A stretch of DNA of 64,000 bases from Paracoccaceae bacterium (GCA_022448245.1 JAKVCO010000002.1:145224-209223), one strand, 5' to 3'; shown: positions 17,302 through 26,709, numbered from the stretch's first letter. The notes: generated by a model not told the origin, from the letters alone. Program-made: numbers and translations.

Positions 17302-18021
17302 ATGAAGCTTTTGACAACCACCACCGCGCTGGCACTCGTTGCCGGCATGGCATTTGCAGATGGCCACTCCGTCGTGCGTCTGGGCACCGAAGGCGCTTAT
17401 GCACCTTGGAACTTTCTCGACGACAACGGCGAAGTTGCAGGCTTTGAGCGTGAACTGGGCGATGAGCTTTGCGCACGTGCCGAATTGACCTGCGAGTGGG
17501 TCACCAACGATTGGGACAGCATCATCCCGAACCTCGTGTCTGGCAACTACGACGCGATCATCGCGGGCATGTCGATTACCGACGAACGTGACGAAGTTAT
17601 CGACTTCACCACGAACTACACGCCGCCCGATCCCTCCAACTACATGGCGCTATCTGCTGACGTCGACATCATGGGCGCCGTTGTAGCCGCTCAGGTCAAC
17701 ACGATCCAGGCTGCCTTCCTCGCCGAGAAGGGTATCACCGTTCTCGAATTCGCAACGCCCGAAGACACCGTGGCTGCTGTGAAGAACGGCGAAGCTGACG
17801 CAGTTCTGGCCGACGGCAGCTACCTTGGCCCGATCGCCGAAGCAGATGCTGATCTCGTGATCCTCGAGCAGACCGAGTCCATCGGCGGTGGCGTTGGCAT
17901 GGGCATCCGCGAAAGCGACGGTGACCTGCGCGAGACGTTCAACGCGGCAATCCAATCCATGAAGGATGACGGCTCGCTCAACGCGCTGATCACCAAGTGG
18001 GAAGTGGCTTCCACGTTCTAA
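17302..18021 (+). CDS. ABC transporter periplasmic amino-acid/amine-binding protein
   Basis: A 239-residue type 3 solute-binding protein. A signal peptide (about residues 1-18, ending AFA) is followed by VRLGTEGAYAPWNFLDDNGEVAGFE and later WDSIIPNLVSGNYDAIIAGMSIT, the typical ligand-binding elements of the HisJ/ArtJ group. The ATG at 17302 follows a GGGAGAA ribosome site and gives the signal peptide at the N-terminus. The ligand is unknown; context with amine-handling enzymes suggests a basic amino acid or amine. Confidence 0.92.
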   Translation: MKLLTTTTALALVAGMAFADGHSVVRLGTEGAYAPWNFLDDNGEVAGFERELGDELCARAELTCEWVTNDWDSIIPNLVSGNYDAIIAGMSITDERDEVIDFTTNYTPPDPSNYMALSADVDIMGAVVAAQVNTIQAAFLAEKGITVLEFATPEDTVAAVKNGEADAVLADGSYLGPIAEADADLVILEQTESIGGGVGMGIRESDGDLRETFNAAIQSMKDDGSLNALITKWEVASTF

Positions 18022-18060
18022 GGTTTGCGGCGGGGCCCGAAGCGGCCCCGCCCTTCCCGC

Positions 18061-18924
18061 ATGTTCGAGTTCTGCTCAGATCCCGCCGCGCTCGATACGA
18101 TGCGCTGGTTTGCCTGTTTCTTCACCACGGGCAAGCACCAGCTGTTCTATTGGTCTTTCGTGACCGTCCTCGTTCTTCTCGCGATTACCGCACCCACCGC
18201 GCTGGCCTTTGGCTTTGGCGGTGCGATGGCCGCGCGGTCGCCCGTGGCGCCGCTGCGCTGGTTCGGGAAAGGCTACATCTCGGTCGTCCGGGGCGTGCCT
18301 GATATCGCCTTCTTCCTCTTCTTCGTGATCGCCCTCGATCAAGGGTTCGAGTGGCTCAGGCATCAGGCCTTCTGCCCCGACTGGACCGATGCGATCCGCC
18401 AAGGCAATGACTTCATCGTTTGTGCTGAGGCCAAAATGCCGCTTTCGACCGCCCCGCAATGGGTACACGAGGTCTACGGCTTCTTCCTCGCTGTCCTGAC
18501 TTTCGCGATCGTCTTCGGCGCCTTTGCCGCGAATGTCCTTTACGGCGCCATGAATGCCGTCCCGCTGGGCCAGGTGGAGGCCGCTGAGGCCTATGGCATG
18601 ACACCGCGCCAAGCCTTTTGGCGCATCACCGTTCCGCAAATGTGGGTCTATGCGCTGCCGGGCCTGTCGAACCTTTGGATGGTTCTGATTAAGGCCACGC
18701 CGCTCCTCTTCCTCTTGGGCGTTGAGGATATCGTCTATTGGGCACGGGAGCTTGGCGCGACGGTGCTGCCGCGCTTCTCCGACTACCCGCACGGCGACTG
18801 GCGCCTTTACTACTTCCTCTTCCTGCTGGTCTTCTACCTCGCCTTCACGCGTGTGTCCGAGAAGGTCCTCGCGCGCATCACCGTACGGCTGAGCCGCGGC
18901 CAAGCCACGTTGGGCGCGACATGA
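18061..18924 (+). CDS. Amino-acid ABC transporter permease (first)
   Basis: A 287-residue inner-membrane permease with several hydrophobic helices and the ABC contact motif near residues 168-190 (GQVEAAEAYGM followed by ITVPQ), as in HisQ/GlnP-type subunits. An extended loop of about 45 residues (around 95-140, with cysteines) lies between helices and is longer than usual. The ATG at 18061 is preferred to a start 12 codons upstream, whose extra residues are only charged. Overlaps the second permease gene by 4 bases. Confidence 0.9.
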   Translation: MFEFCSDPAALDTMRWFACFFTTGKHQLFYWSFVTVLVLLAITAPTALAFGFGGAMAARSPVAPLRWFGKGYISVVRGVPDIAFFLFFVIALDQGFEWLRHQAFCPDWTDAIRQGNDFIVCAEAKMPLSTAPQWVHEVYGFFLAVLTFAIVFGAFAANVLYGAMNAVPLGQVEAAEAYGMTPRQAFWRITVPQMWVYALPGLSNLWMVLIKATPLLFLLGVEDIVYWARELGATVLPRFSDYPHGDWRLYYFLFLLVFYLAFTRVSEKVLARITVRLSRGQATLGAT

Positions 18925-19724
18925 GCTGTTGGGAGACTATCCAGGCCTATGCCTTCCGGTCGCTGGGCTACGGCGAGCGCCTGTTGCCGCGTGGGGATTT
19001 CACGCTCTGCCAGCATTTCACGCTGATCGGCTCGGGCCTCATCTGGAATATCTACTTCGGGCTGCTGGCTTTGATCGCGGGCTTCCTTCTCGCCAACGTG
19101 CTGGCGGTGGGCAAGGCCAGCCCGCGCGCTTGGATCGCCAAGCCAGCAGATTGGTTCATTCTGGTCTTTCGGGGGTCCCCCCTCTTCATCCAGTTCTTCC
19201 TCGCCTACTTCATCTTTCTGGAGCTGAAGAACGCGGGCATCCTCCCCTGGCTGACATCGGCTTGGTCCGGGGCGCTCGTGGTGCTTTTCCTGAACACCGC
19301 CGCCTATTCGGGGGAGATCTTCTACGGCGCCCTGAAGTCTGTGCCCAAAGGAGAAGTCGAGGCCGCAGACGCCTACGGCATGGCCGGATGGACGCGCTTC
19401 AAACGGGTGATCTGGCCCACTCAAATGCGCCTTGCGTGGCCCGCTTACACGAACGAGGCGATCTTCCTCTTCCACGCGACGACGCTCGTGTTTCTGTCGG
19501 GCTTCCCGGCCCAGCGCCAGCAGGGGGACGCGCTCTATTACGCCCAGTACTTCGCGGATAAGACGTTCAATCCCTTCGTGCCCTACCCGATCCTAGCGTT
19601 CTACTTCGTGCTCGTAACGCTGGTCCTGATCTTCCTTATGGGCCTAATCAACAAGCGGCTGAACCGCCATCTGCCGCAAGCCACAAGGACCCGGGTGCGC
19701 TTCCGCCCGGTGTTGATGAGATGA
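18921..19724 (+). CDS. Amino-acid ABC transporter permease (second)
   Basis: A 267-residue permease, partner of the preceding one. It has about five hydrophobic helices and the coupling motif KGEVEAADAYGM followed by VIWPTQ. The ATG overlaps the upstream stop (ATGA), which fixes the start; a longer in-frame reading inside the upstream gene has no hydrophobic or conserved content. Its own stop overlaps the start of the glutamine-synthetase-like gene in the same way. Confidence 0.9.
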   Translation: MSCWETIQAYAFRSLGYGERLLPRGDFTLCQHFTLIGSGLIWNIYFGLLALIAGFLLANVLAVGKASPRAWIAKPADWFILVFRGSPLFIQFFLAYFIFLELKNAGILPWLTSAWSGALVVLFLNTAAYSGEIFYGALKSVPKGEVEAADAYGMAGWTRFKRVIWPTQMRLAWPAYTNEAIFLFHATTLVFLSGFPAQRQQGDALYYAQYFADKTFNPFVPYPILAFYFVLVTLVLIFLMGLINKRLNRHLPQATRTRVRFRPVLMR

Positions 19725-21004
19725 CCTCCGCCCGCATCGCCGCCGTTGATCTGAACGGGCTTTTGCGGGGCAAACGCTTACCCACCGAAAAGCTCGGCAA
19801 ACCCATCCGGATGCCGTTCTCAGCGCTCAACGTGGATGTCTTTGGCTTCGATATCGATGACAGCCCTCTCGTATTCGCAACGGGCGACGCTGACGGCACG
19901 CTTTTGCCCAGCGAGCGGGATCCGATGCCTCTGCCCTGGCTCGAGCAATCTCCGCTGATGCAGTTGAGCCAGATGGTCCACGAAGACGGGGCGCCTTTCG
20001 CAGGCGATCCCCGCCACGCGTTGGCTCGTGTGCTTGGCGCCTTCGGGGCGAAAAGCTGGAACCCTGTCTGCGCGGTAGAGCTGGAGTTCTACCTCGTTGA
20101 GCTTGCTGGCGCTCTGGCCGCACCGGTGAACCCAACAACCGGGCGCCGCCTTGTGAACCCTCAGGTTCTTGGCCTGCGCCAGCTCGACGGTTTTGAGGCT
20201 TTCTTCAACGCTGTCGAAGAAGGTGCCGCCGCAATGGGCATCGAGGCCTCTACGATCACCTCGGAATCCGGCCTCGGCCAGTTCGAGATCACGCTCGATC
20301 CCGCCCCTGCCATGAAAGCCGCCGACGATGCACTGCTGATGAAGGAACTCATCAAGGGCATGGCGCGGAACTTCGGGATGACTGCCACGTTTCTGGCGAA
20401 ACCCTTCGCGGAGGACGCCGGCAACGGGCTGCATATGCATGCCTCCGTCCTCGATGCGGAGGGCAACAACATCTTCGATGACGGCACCGACAAAGGCACC
20501 CCGGCGCTGCGCCACGCGATCGCCGGTGCCTTGCGGGCGATGCCCCTGTGCTCGGCATTCTTTGCGCCCCATGTCTCGAGCTATGCCCGCTTTGTCCAAA
20601 ACGCCCATGCACCCACCACGGCGAGCTGGGGCTATGACAACCGCACCGTGGCACTGCGCGTGCCGTCCGGCCCCGGCAAAGCGCGGCGGCTGGAGCATCG
20701 CGTGGCCGGCGGGGACGTGAACCCCTATTTGCTCTTTGCCGCCGTCCTCGGCGCGGCGCTCATCGGTATCGAAGACGCGCTTGAGCCGCCTGCCGCCACT
20801 GAAGGCAACGCCTACGGTGCCTCGGCGCAGGTCATGGCCTCATCCCTCGCAGAAGCCACTGAGGCGCTTTCAGATCCGCTGCTGGCGCGCATCTTTGACC
20901 CCCTCCTTCTCGACAACTTGGCCCGCACCAAACGCCAAGACGCAGCCAAGTGCGCGCAGATGTCGGATAGCGAACTCGTTCAAGCGCTGCTCGAAACCGT
21001 TTGA
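19721..21004 (+). CDS. Glutamine synthetase family ligase (first, PuuA-like)
   Basis: A 427-residue protein with the catalytic domain of the glutamine synthetase superfamily: the ESGLGQFEI strand, the GNGLHMHASV nucleotide/metal motif and RVPSGPGKARRLEHRV near the C-terminus. It is shorter than GlnA and has only a reduced N-terminal domain, like gamma-glutamylamine synthetases such as PuuA that join glutamate to an amine using ATP. Co-located with a second such enzyme, an amidotransferase, an amine oxidase-like flavoprotein and an aminotransferase, which supports a gamma-glutamyl amine pathway. Exact amine unknown. Confidence 0.88.
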   Translation: MTSARIAAVDLNGLLRGKRLPTEKLGKPIRMPFSALNVDVFGFDIDDSPLVFATGDADGTLLPSERDPMPLPWLEQSPLMQLSQMVHEDGAPFAGDPRHALARVLGAFGAKSWNPVCAVELEFYLVELAGALAAPVNPTTGRRLVNPQVLGLRQLDGFEAFFNAVEEGAAAMGIEASTITSESGLGQFEITLDPAPAMKAADDALLMKELIKGMARNFGMTATFLAKPFAEDAGNGLHMHASVLDAEGNNIFDDGTDKGTPALRHAIAGALRAMPLCSAFFAPHVSSYARFVQNAHAPTTASWGYDNRTVALRVPSGPGKARRLEHRVAGGDVNPYLLFAAVLGAALIGIEDALEPPAATEGNAYGASAQVMASSLAEATEALSDPLLARIFDPLLLDNLARTKRQDAAKCAQMSDSELVQALLETV

Positions 21005-21054
21005 CCCGGCGCGCGCGGAGGATCATCTTCGCGGCGCAACTCTCAAGGTGACCC

Positions 21055-21753
21055 ATGCATATCGGCATTCTACAAACCGGCTACGCCCCTGATCAGGTGG
21101 CGGAGAAGCACGGTGGGTTTTTCACTCTGTTTTCAACACTGCTCGACGGCCAGGGCCTGACATTCTCAAACTGGAATGTCGTGGACATGGAGTTCCCCGA
21201 GAGCGTGACGGCGGCGGACGGTTGGCTTCTGACAGGCTCTAAACACGGCGCCTACGAGGACCACCCTTTCATTCCGCCGCTCGAGGACTTCATCCGCGAA
21301 GTTCACGCCAAAGAGCTTCCAATGATCGGCATCTGTTTTGGCCACCAGATCATCGCGCAGGCGCTCGGTGGCAAGGTCGAGAAATTCGACGGCGGTTGGG
21401 CCGTGGGTCACCACGAATACGATTTCGAAGACATGGGGCCGGTCGCGCTGAACGCGTGGCATCAGGACCAGGTTGTCTCGTTGCCGCCAGACGCGAAGCG
21501 CATTGCGAGCTCCGATTTCTGCGAGAACGCAGCGCTCGTCTACGGCGACCACATCATGACGATGCAGCCCCATCCGGAGCTGCCAAACCCCGTCATTCGC
21601 ACCTATCTCGACGTGCGTGGCCCGGACCCAAGCTACCCCCGCCCCCTCATCGCCAAGGCGGAAGAGATGGCAAACGCGCCCCACGACGAGCCCCAAGTGG
21701 CTGACCTCATGGCAAACTTCCTGAAAGCGGCGCGCGCGAAGGCGGCGGTATGA
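21055..21753 (+). CDS. Class I glutamine amidotransferase family hydrolase
   Basis: A 232-residue stand-alone class I glutamine amidotransferase domain with the nucleophile elbow GICFGHQ (C94) and the His-Glu pair in MQPHPE (H173, E175). No synthetase domain is attached. In PuuD-type pathways a hydrolase releases glutamate from the gamma-glutamyl product; this protein is of the GuaA-like branch rather than the PuuD peptidase C26 branch, so that role is inference from context. Its stop overlaps the next start by 4 bases. Confidence 0.88.
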   Translation: MHIGILQTGYAPDQVAEKHGGFFTLFSTLLDGQGLTFSNWNVVDMEFPESVTAADGWLLTGSKHGAYEDHPFIPPLEDFIREVHAKELPMIGICFGHQIIAQALGGKVEKFDGGWAVGHHEYDFEDMGPVALNAWHQDQVVSLPPDAKRIASSDFCENAALVYGDHIMTMQPHPELPNPVIRTYLDVRGPDPSYPRPLIAKAEEMANAPHDEPQVADLMANFLKAARAKAAV

Positions 21754-23105
21754 GTAACTGGCTCAAGAATTGTCCGGAAGTCACGCAGAACTACTTGCGG
21801 GATAACCGGCTCGACGAGGTGGAATGCATCATCGCAGACCTGCCCGGGATCGCGCGCGGCAAGGCCGTGCCCGCGCTCAAATTCGACCGGCAGTCGCAGT
21901 TCTACCTGCCGAACTCGATCTACTTCCAAACGATCACTGGCGGTTGGGGCGAAGCCGCGGGCGAGGAAGGCTTTACCGAGCCTGATATGATCCTGAAGCC
22001 CGATTTCTCCACGGCCACGGCAGCGCCTTGGACCGGGGACTGGACGATCCAGGTCATCCACGACGCCGAGGATCGTGACGGCAAGCCAATCCCCTTTTCC
22101 CCCCGCAACGTCCTGAAGCGGGTGTGTGAGGCCTATGCGGCTCGCGGCCTGACGCCTGTCGTGGCCCCTGAGATGGAATTCTTCCTCGTCGCCCCGAACC
22201 TCGATCCGGCCCGCGCGATTGAGCCCATGATGGGCCGCTCAGGCCGACCTGCCGCCGCGCGTCAGGCATATTCGATGTCAGCCGTCGACGAATACGGTCC
22301 CGTCATCGACGACATCTACGACTTCGCCGAAGCCATGGGCCTCGAAATCGATGGCATCACCCAAGAAGGCGGCGCCGGTCAGGTAGAGATCAACTTGCGC
22401 CATGGCGACCCGGTCAAACTCGCCGACGAGGTCTTCTTCTACAAACGCATGATCCGGGAGGCCGCGCTCAAGCATCAGTGCTACGCGACCTTCATGGCAA
22501 AACCCATCGCCGGTGAGCCGGGGTCGGCAATGCACGTCCACCACTCCTTCCTCGACGAAGAAGGCCAGAACATCTTCTCCGGCCCTCAGGGGGGCGAGAC
22601 GGATGCGTTCTACCACTTCATCGCGGGGCTGCAGAACCACCTGCCCTCCGTCATCGCCCTGCAGGCGCCTTACGTGAACAGCTACCGTCGCTACGTGAAA
22701 GATCACGCCGCCCCAATCAATCTGGAATGGGCGCGCGACAACCGCACCACAGGCATCCGCATCCCGGTGTCGAGCTCTGAGGCGCGCCGCGTTGAAAACC
22801 GCCTCGCCGGCATGGACTGCAACCCCTACCTTGGGATCGCCGCCTCCCTCGCCGCAGGCCTCCTTGGCCTCATCGAGGAGGAACGCCCCGGCCGCCAATA
22901 CAAGGGCGACGCCTATGAAGGGGACGGAGACATCCCCCGCGATATGGACCGCGCCCTCGACCTCTTTGACGAGGCAGAAGCGCTGCACGAAATCCTCGGC
23001 CCCGAGTTCGCGCGTGTCTATTCCATCGTAAAGAGGACAGAATACGAGGAGTTCCTCGAAGTGATCTCGCCGTGGGAGCGCGAGCATTTGCTGACAAATG
23101 TTTGA
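21750..23105 (+). CDS. Glutamine synthetase family ligase (second, PuuA-like)
   Basis: A 451-residue glutamine-synthetase-like ligase. It shows EGGAGQVEINL, the GSAMHVHHSF motif, and RIPVSSSEARRVENRLAG with the final ARVYSIVK segment, typical of the gamma-glutamylputrescine synthetase group. It is clearly diverged from the first copy at 19721, suggesting the two act on different amines or as a hetero-oligomer (inference). Start overlaps the amidotransferase gene (ATGA) and its end overlaps the GNAT gene by 8 bases. Confidence 0.9.
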   Translation: MSNWLKNCPEVTQNYLRDNRLDEVECIIADLPGIARGKAVPALKFDRQSQFYLPNSIYFQTITGGWGEAAGEEGFTEPDMILKPDFSTATAAPWTGDWTIQVIHDAEDRDGKPIPFSPRNVLKRVCEAYAARGLTPVVAPEMEFFLVAPNLDPARAIEPMMGRSGRPAAARQAYSMSAVDEYGPVIDDIYDFAEAMGLEIDGITQEGGAGQVEINLRHGDPVKLADEVFFYKRMIREAALKHQCYATFMAKPIAGEPGSAMHVHHSFLDEEGQNIFSGPQGGETDAFYHFIAGLQNHLPSVIALQAPYVNSYRRYVKDHAAPINLEWARDNRTTGIRIPVSSSEARRVENRLAGMDCNPYLGIAASLAAGLLGLIEEERPGRQYKGDAYEGDGDIPRDMDRALDLFDEAEALHEILGPEFARVYSIVKRTEYEEFLEVISPWEREHLLTNV

Positions 23106-23901
23106 CGCCGGCGACTATTTCGGCACGGATGCTCAAAAGGCGGTTCTGCGCAAAGGCCGCGCCGTCTACGAGCTTTTGCGGCACGACCCCCGTTGCACAT
23201 ACTACGGGCGCAGCGTCGCGCTGGGAACGCCCGCCGACGTAACTCCCGCCTTGCTGGATGCGCTTTTGACTTTGCAAAGGACCGCCTGTGTGGACCGTCC
23301 GGACATGCCAGCTGTAGAAGCTGAAATGAGGGCGCGCAGCCTGTCGCTGACCCGCTATGATCGCTGGCTCGGCCGCGAAAATTCGGTTGCTGCGGCAAAG
23401 GCCATCGTGGCCGGCACGCCGCTGCCCGAGGGCCTGAGCCTTCACGAAGTGACCGCGGACAGCCCGCCTTCCCTAACGGAGGCTCTCTCTCATCTCGCAG
23501 CAAACTGCGGGGTGATGCTGCCCAAAATGTCCATGCTGCGTGGAACCCTGCGCCCGGGCACCTGCATTGTCGCCACCACCGCCGCGGGAAAGGCGGTGAG
23601 CTGCGCCGCCGGGGCCGCTTTCGCCCACCCTGAACACGCAACGCTCTCGAACGAAGCTTGGTGGGGCATGCTCGCCACCGCACCCGAATGGCGCGGGCAC
23701 CGCTTGGCGCTCCTGCTCGGGGCACATGCGTTCCTGTCTCTCCGTGAAAAACTGCCAGACTGCACGTTCATGACGGGCGTTCAGGTGGGCAATGCCGCGT
23801 CAGAGGCCGTCTGTCAGAAACTGGGCCTCGCGACCGACGGCACCCATGTGACCACAATCGTCGATCCAACCGCCTTGCCGGGAGGCAAATTTACCTCATG
23901 A
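23098..23901 (+). CDS. GNAT family N-acetyltransferase
   Basis: A 267-residue protein whose C-terminal half (about 125-255) carries a GNAT fold: GMLATAPEWRGHRLALLLGAHA is the acetyl-CoA-binding R/Q-x-x-G-x-G/A region, followed by a GVQVGNAASEAVCQKLGL helix. The N-terminal 100 residues are helical and unassigned. Tightly coupled within the amine-catabolism operon, so an amine or amino-acid acetylation role is plausible but not shown. Confidence 0.8.
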   Translation: MFDAGDYFGTDAQKAVLRKGRAVYELLRHDPRCTYYGRSVALGTPADVTPALLDALLTLQRTACVDRPDMPAVEAEMRARSLSLTRYDRWLGRENSVAAAKAIVAGTPLPEGLSLHEVTADSPPSLTEALSHLAANCGVMLPKMSMLRGTLRPGTCIVATTAAGKAVSCAAGAAFAHPEHATLSNEAWWGMLATAPEWRGHRLALLLGAHAFLSLREKLPDCTFMTGVQVGNAASEAVCQKLGLATDGTHVTTIVDPTALPGGKFTS

Positions 23902-25187
23902 ACCCGCTCTTTCGAAACGACAAACCCGGCGAATTCCCCGCCTCCTGGTACGCGGACACCGCCACCCCTCCGCCAGCACGCCCCCCGCTGAAGGGAGCCC
24001 AGACAGCCGATGTAGCAATTCTGGGCGCAGGCTTCACAGGGCTCACTGCGGCCTTGGAACTTGCGCGCAAGGGGCTCTCGGTCGTTGTTGTCGAGGCCCA
24101 TCGCGCCGGCTTTGGCGCATCAGGTCGCAACGGTGGGCAAGTGGGCAGCGGCTACAACATCGACCAGGCGACGCTGGAGCGTGAGCTCGGCGACACCGCC
24201 GCCCATGCGCTGTGGGATCTGTCGATGGACGCCAAAGCCATGGTGCGAGACTTCTGCACTGAACACGCACCCGACGCGCGCTTCATGCCCGGCGTGGCCC
24301 ACGGGGCGTGCCGTGGCGGCGAGCTTAGCGAAATCAAGGAAAACGCAGAGCATCTTGCGCGAAATTATGGTTTCGAAACGGAGTTCTATGAGGGTGATGC
24401 ATTCCGAAGCATCGTCCAATCTCCGGTTTACGAAGGGGGCGCTATCGATAGGGATGCAGGCCACGTCCACCCCTTGCGCTATTGCCTCGCGCTCGCGCGG
24501 GAAGCCGAAAAAGCGGGCGTCACGATCTTTGAAAACTCCCCCGTCAACGACGCCCGTCAGGGACGCCTCACAACCAACGAAGGCCACGTCGACGCCCCCA
24601 ATATCGTCCTGTGCGGCAACGGGTATCTGCCTGCGCTTAACGCGCAATATGCCTCGCGAGTTTGCCCGATCAACAGCTTCATTGGCGCGACCGAACCGCT
24701 TCCAGACGCCAGCGCTATCCTCAGCCAAGACATCGCCGTGGCCGACGACCGTTTCGTCGTGAACTACTTCCGCCTATCTGAAGATGGCCGCCTGCTTTTC
24801 GGCGGTCGCGAGAACTACGGCATTGGCTTTCCCAAAGACATCACGACACGGCTCAGGCAACGCATGCTGCACCTTTTCCCGCAAATCAGCGGGGTTGAGT
24901 TCTCTCACGTCTGGGGGGGCACCCTTGGCATCACGATGCGCCGCGTCCCCCTCGTCACAGAACTCAAAACGGGCCTCTGGGCCGCGGGCGGCTTCTCCGG
25001 TCACGGCGTGGCTCTCACCGCCATCGCGGGCCGCTGCCTTGCCGAAGCCATTGCCCAAGACCGCACTCGCTTCGATACCCTCGCTCAATTGCCGACCCCG
25101 CCCTTCCCCGGCGGCGCCCTGTCGCGCGCACCGCTGCTCACTCTGGCGATGACGTGGTACAGCTTGCGTGATAAGCTCGGCTTATGA
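23898..25187 (+). CDS. FAD-dependent amine oxidoreductase (PuuB-like)
   Basis: A 429-residue DAO-family flavoprotein. The FAD-binding motif ADVAILGAGFTGLTAAL lies at about 35-51 with the acidic end at VVVVEA; the GRNGGQVGSGYN segment and the C-terminal GGFSGHGVALT loop match the gamma-glutamylputrescine oxidase group (PuuB/OrdL). Expected to oxidise a gamma-glutamylated or free amine to an aldehyde with hydrogen peroxide release. Starts in an ATGA overlap. No aldehyde dehydrogenase follows in the window. Confidence 0.9.
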   Translation: MNPLFRNDKPGEFPASWYADTATPPPARPPLKGAQTADVAILGAGFTGLTAALELARKGLSVVVVEAHRAGFGASGRNGGQVGSGYNIDQATLERELGDTAAHALWDLSMDAKAMVRDFCTEHAPDARFMPGVAHGACRGGELSEIKENAEHLARNYGFETEFYEGDAFRSIVQSPVYEGGAIDRDAGHVHPLRYCLALAREAEKAGVTIFENSPVNDARQGRLTTNEGHVDAPNIVLCGNGYLPALNAQYASRVCPINSFIGATEPLPDASAILSQDIAVADDRFVVNYFRLSEDGRLLFGGRENYGIGFPKDITTRLRQRMLHLFPQISGVEFSHVWGGTLGITMRRVPLVTELKTGLWAAGGFSGHGVALTAIAGRCLAEAIAQDRTRFDTLAQLPTPPFPGGALSRAPLLTLAMTWYSLRDKLGL

Positions 25188-25249
25188 ACGATCCGTTCCG
25201 CAACACCTCTGTCTGGTCCTGGTTCAAGGCCCCCCCGCTGATGCGCTGA
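25184..25249 (+). CDS. Possible 21-residue small ORF
   Basis: A 21-codon frame (MNDPFRNTSVWSWFKAPPLM plus Arg) starting in an ATGA overlap with the flavoprotein gene, the same coupling used through this operon. It could be a real small protein, or the remaining start of a gene lost when the repeat at 25257-25289 entered. No family recognised; the coding claim rests only on the overlap geometry. Confidence 0.3.
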   Translation: MNDPFRNTSVWSWFKAPPLMR

Positions 25250-25256
25250 CCTCGCG

Positions 25257-25289
25257 CTTCTTCGTGCCTTGTACTTCCGCCGGAGGCAT
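25257..25289. repeat. Intergenic REP-like repeat, copy 1
   Basis: A 33-base unit ending in TACTTCCGCCGGAGGCAT. It matches the copy at 46193-46225 at 31 of 33 positions (only a TT/CC pair differs). Both are intergenic, as expected of REP-like elements, which in Rhodobacteraceae often carry a CCTCCGGCGGNAGTA core. It sits in the only sizeable gap of an otherwise overlapping operon. Confidence 0.75.
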
Positions 25290-25321
25290 CCGGCCCCTCA
25301 TAAGATTCAGGACCCTGACCC

Positions 25322-26692
25322 ATGAAAGACCATTCCCCAAACAGCTGGGAAGCCCGCGCCGATCGCCATAGCTTCTACGGCTTCACCGACCTGCCCACCA
25401 TCGCCGACCGTGGTGCTGTCGTGCTTACCGGCGGCACCGGCCCTTACATCCACGATGTCCACGGCCGCCAATACCTCGACGCCAACTCCGGCCTTTGGAA
25501 TATGGTCGCTGGCTTCGACCACCCGGGCCTGACCGAGGCCGCTCAGAACGCCTACGCCAAGTTCCCCGGCTACCACGCTTTCTTCGGGCGCATGGCCGAA
25601 GAAACGGTCGCGCTCTCAGAGAAACTCATCGAAGTCTCGCCCTTCGCAGACGGCAAGGTATTCTACACGAACTCTGGGTCCGAGGCGAATGACACGATGG
25701 TCAAAATGCTCTGGCTCCTTGGCGGCGCCGAGGGCAAGCCCGAGCGCCGCAAGATCATCACCCGCAAGAACGCCTATCACGGCGTGACGGCGGTCTCTGC
25801 CTCGATGACAGGCAAACCCTATAACAGCGTGTTTGGCCTGCCTCTGCCCGAATTCCTCCACCTCACCTGCCCTCACTACTGGCGCGAGGGCCAGGAAGGC
25901 GAGACGGAGGCAGAGTTCACGCAACGCCTCGCCAAGGAGCTCGAAGACCTGATCGCGCGCGAGGGCGCCGACACGATCGCTGGCTTCTTTGCAGAGCCCG
26001 TCATGGGCGCGGGCGGTGTCATCCCGCCGTCGGAGGGCTATTTCCAAGCCATCCAGCCCATCCTCAAGGCCCATGGCATCCCGCTCATCTCAGACGAAGT
26101 GATCTGCGGCTTTGGCCGCACCGGCGAGGTTTGGGGCTGCGAGACTTACGATTTCATGCCCGACGCCATCATCAGCTCGAAATGCCTGACGGCGGGTTTC
26201 TTCCCCATGGGCGCTGTCATCCTCGGGCCCGAACTCACCGCGCGCCTTCAGGCCGCCTCAGAGGCCATCGAGGAATTCCCCCACGGCTTCACAGCCTCCG
26301 GTCACCCCGTGGGCTCGGCCATCGCGCTCAAAGCTATCGATGTGATCCTGAACGAGGGCTTGCTCGAACAGTCGCGTGCGCTGACACCCAGCTTCGAAGC
26401 CGGCATGGCCGAGATCATGGCCCGCCATGACAATATCGGTGAGGTTCGCGGCAAAGGCTTAATGGGTGCGCTGGAGGCGGTCCGTGACCGCGCGACGAAA
26501 ACCCCGTTCGAAGGCCATCTCAGCGTCAGCGAACGCATCGCCAATGCCTGCACCGACCAAGGGCTCATCTGTCGCCCGCTTGGTCAGGCAATCGTACTTT
26601 GCCCGCCCTTCATCATGACGGACGCGCATATGGCTGAGATGTTTGAAAAACTCGACGCCGCGTTGACCGGGGTCTTCCTCGACGTCGCTTAA
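25322..26692 (+). CDS. Class III aminotransferase (putrescine/amine:pyruvate-like)
   Basis: A 456-residue PLP-dependent aminotransferase of class III. It has the NSGSEAND phosphate-binding motif (118-124), FYTN before it, SDEVICGFGRTG with the PLP-binding D258, and the Schiff-base lysine K287 in ISSKCLTAG. The group includes amine/omega-amino acid:pyruvate transaminases such as SpuC. Last gene of the transporter-amine operon, where it would deaminate the amine or the omega-amino acid product. Separated from the flavoprotein gene by 134 bases containing the repeat. Confidence 0.92.
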   Translation: MKDHSPNSWEARADRHSFYGFTDLPTIADRGAVVLTGGTGPYIHDVHGRQYLDANSGLWNMVAGFDHPGLTEAAQNAYAKFPGYHAFFGRMAEETVALSEKLIEVSPFADGKVFYTNSGSEANDTMVKMLWLLGGAEGKPERRKIITRKNAYHGVTAVSASMTGKPYNSVFGLPLPEFLHLTCPHYWREGQEGETEAEFTQRLAKELEDLIAREGADTIAGFFAEPVMGAGGVIPPSEGYFQAIQPILKAHGIPLISDEVICGFGRTGEVWGCETYDFMPDAIISSKCLTAGFFPMGAVILGPELTARLQAASEAIEEFPHGFTASGHPVGSAIALKAIDVILNEGLLEQSRALTPSFEAGMAEIMARHDNIGEVRGKGLMGALEAVRDRATKTPFEGHLSVSERIANACTDQGLICRPLGQAIVLCPPFIMTDAHMAEMFEKLDAALTGVFLDVA

Positions 26693-26709
26693 AGCTGGAT
26701 CTGAGGCGC

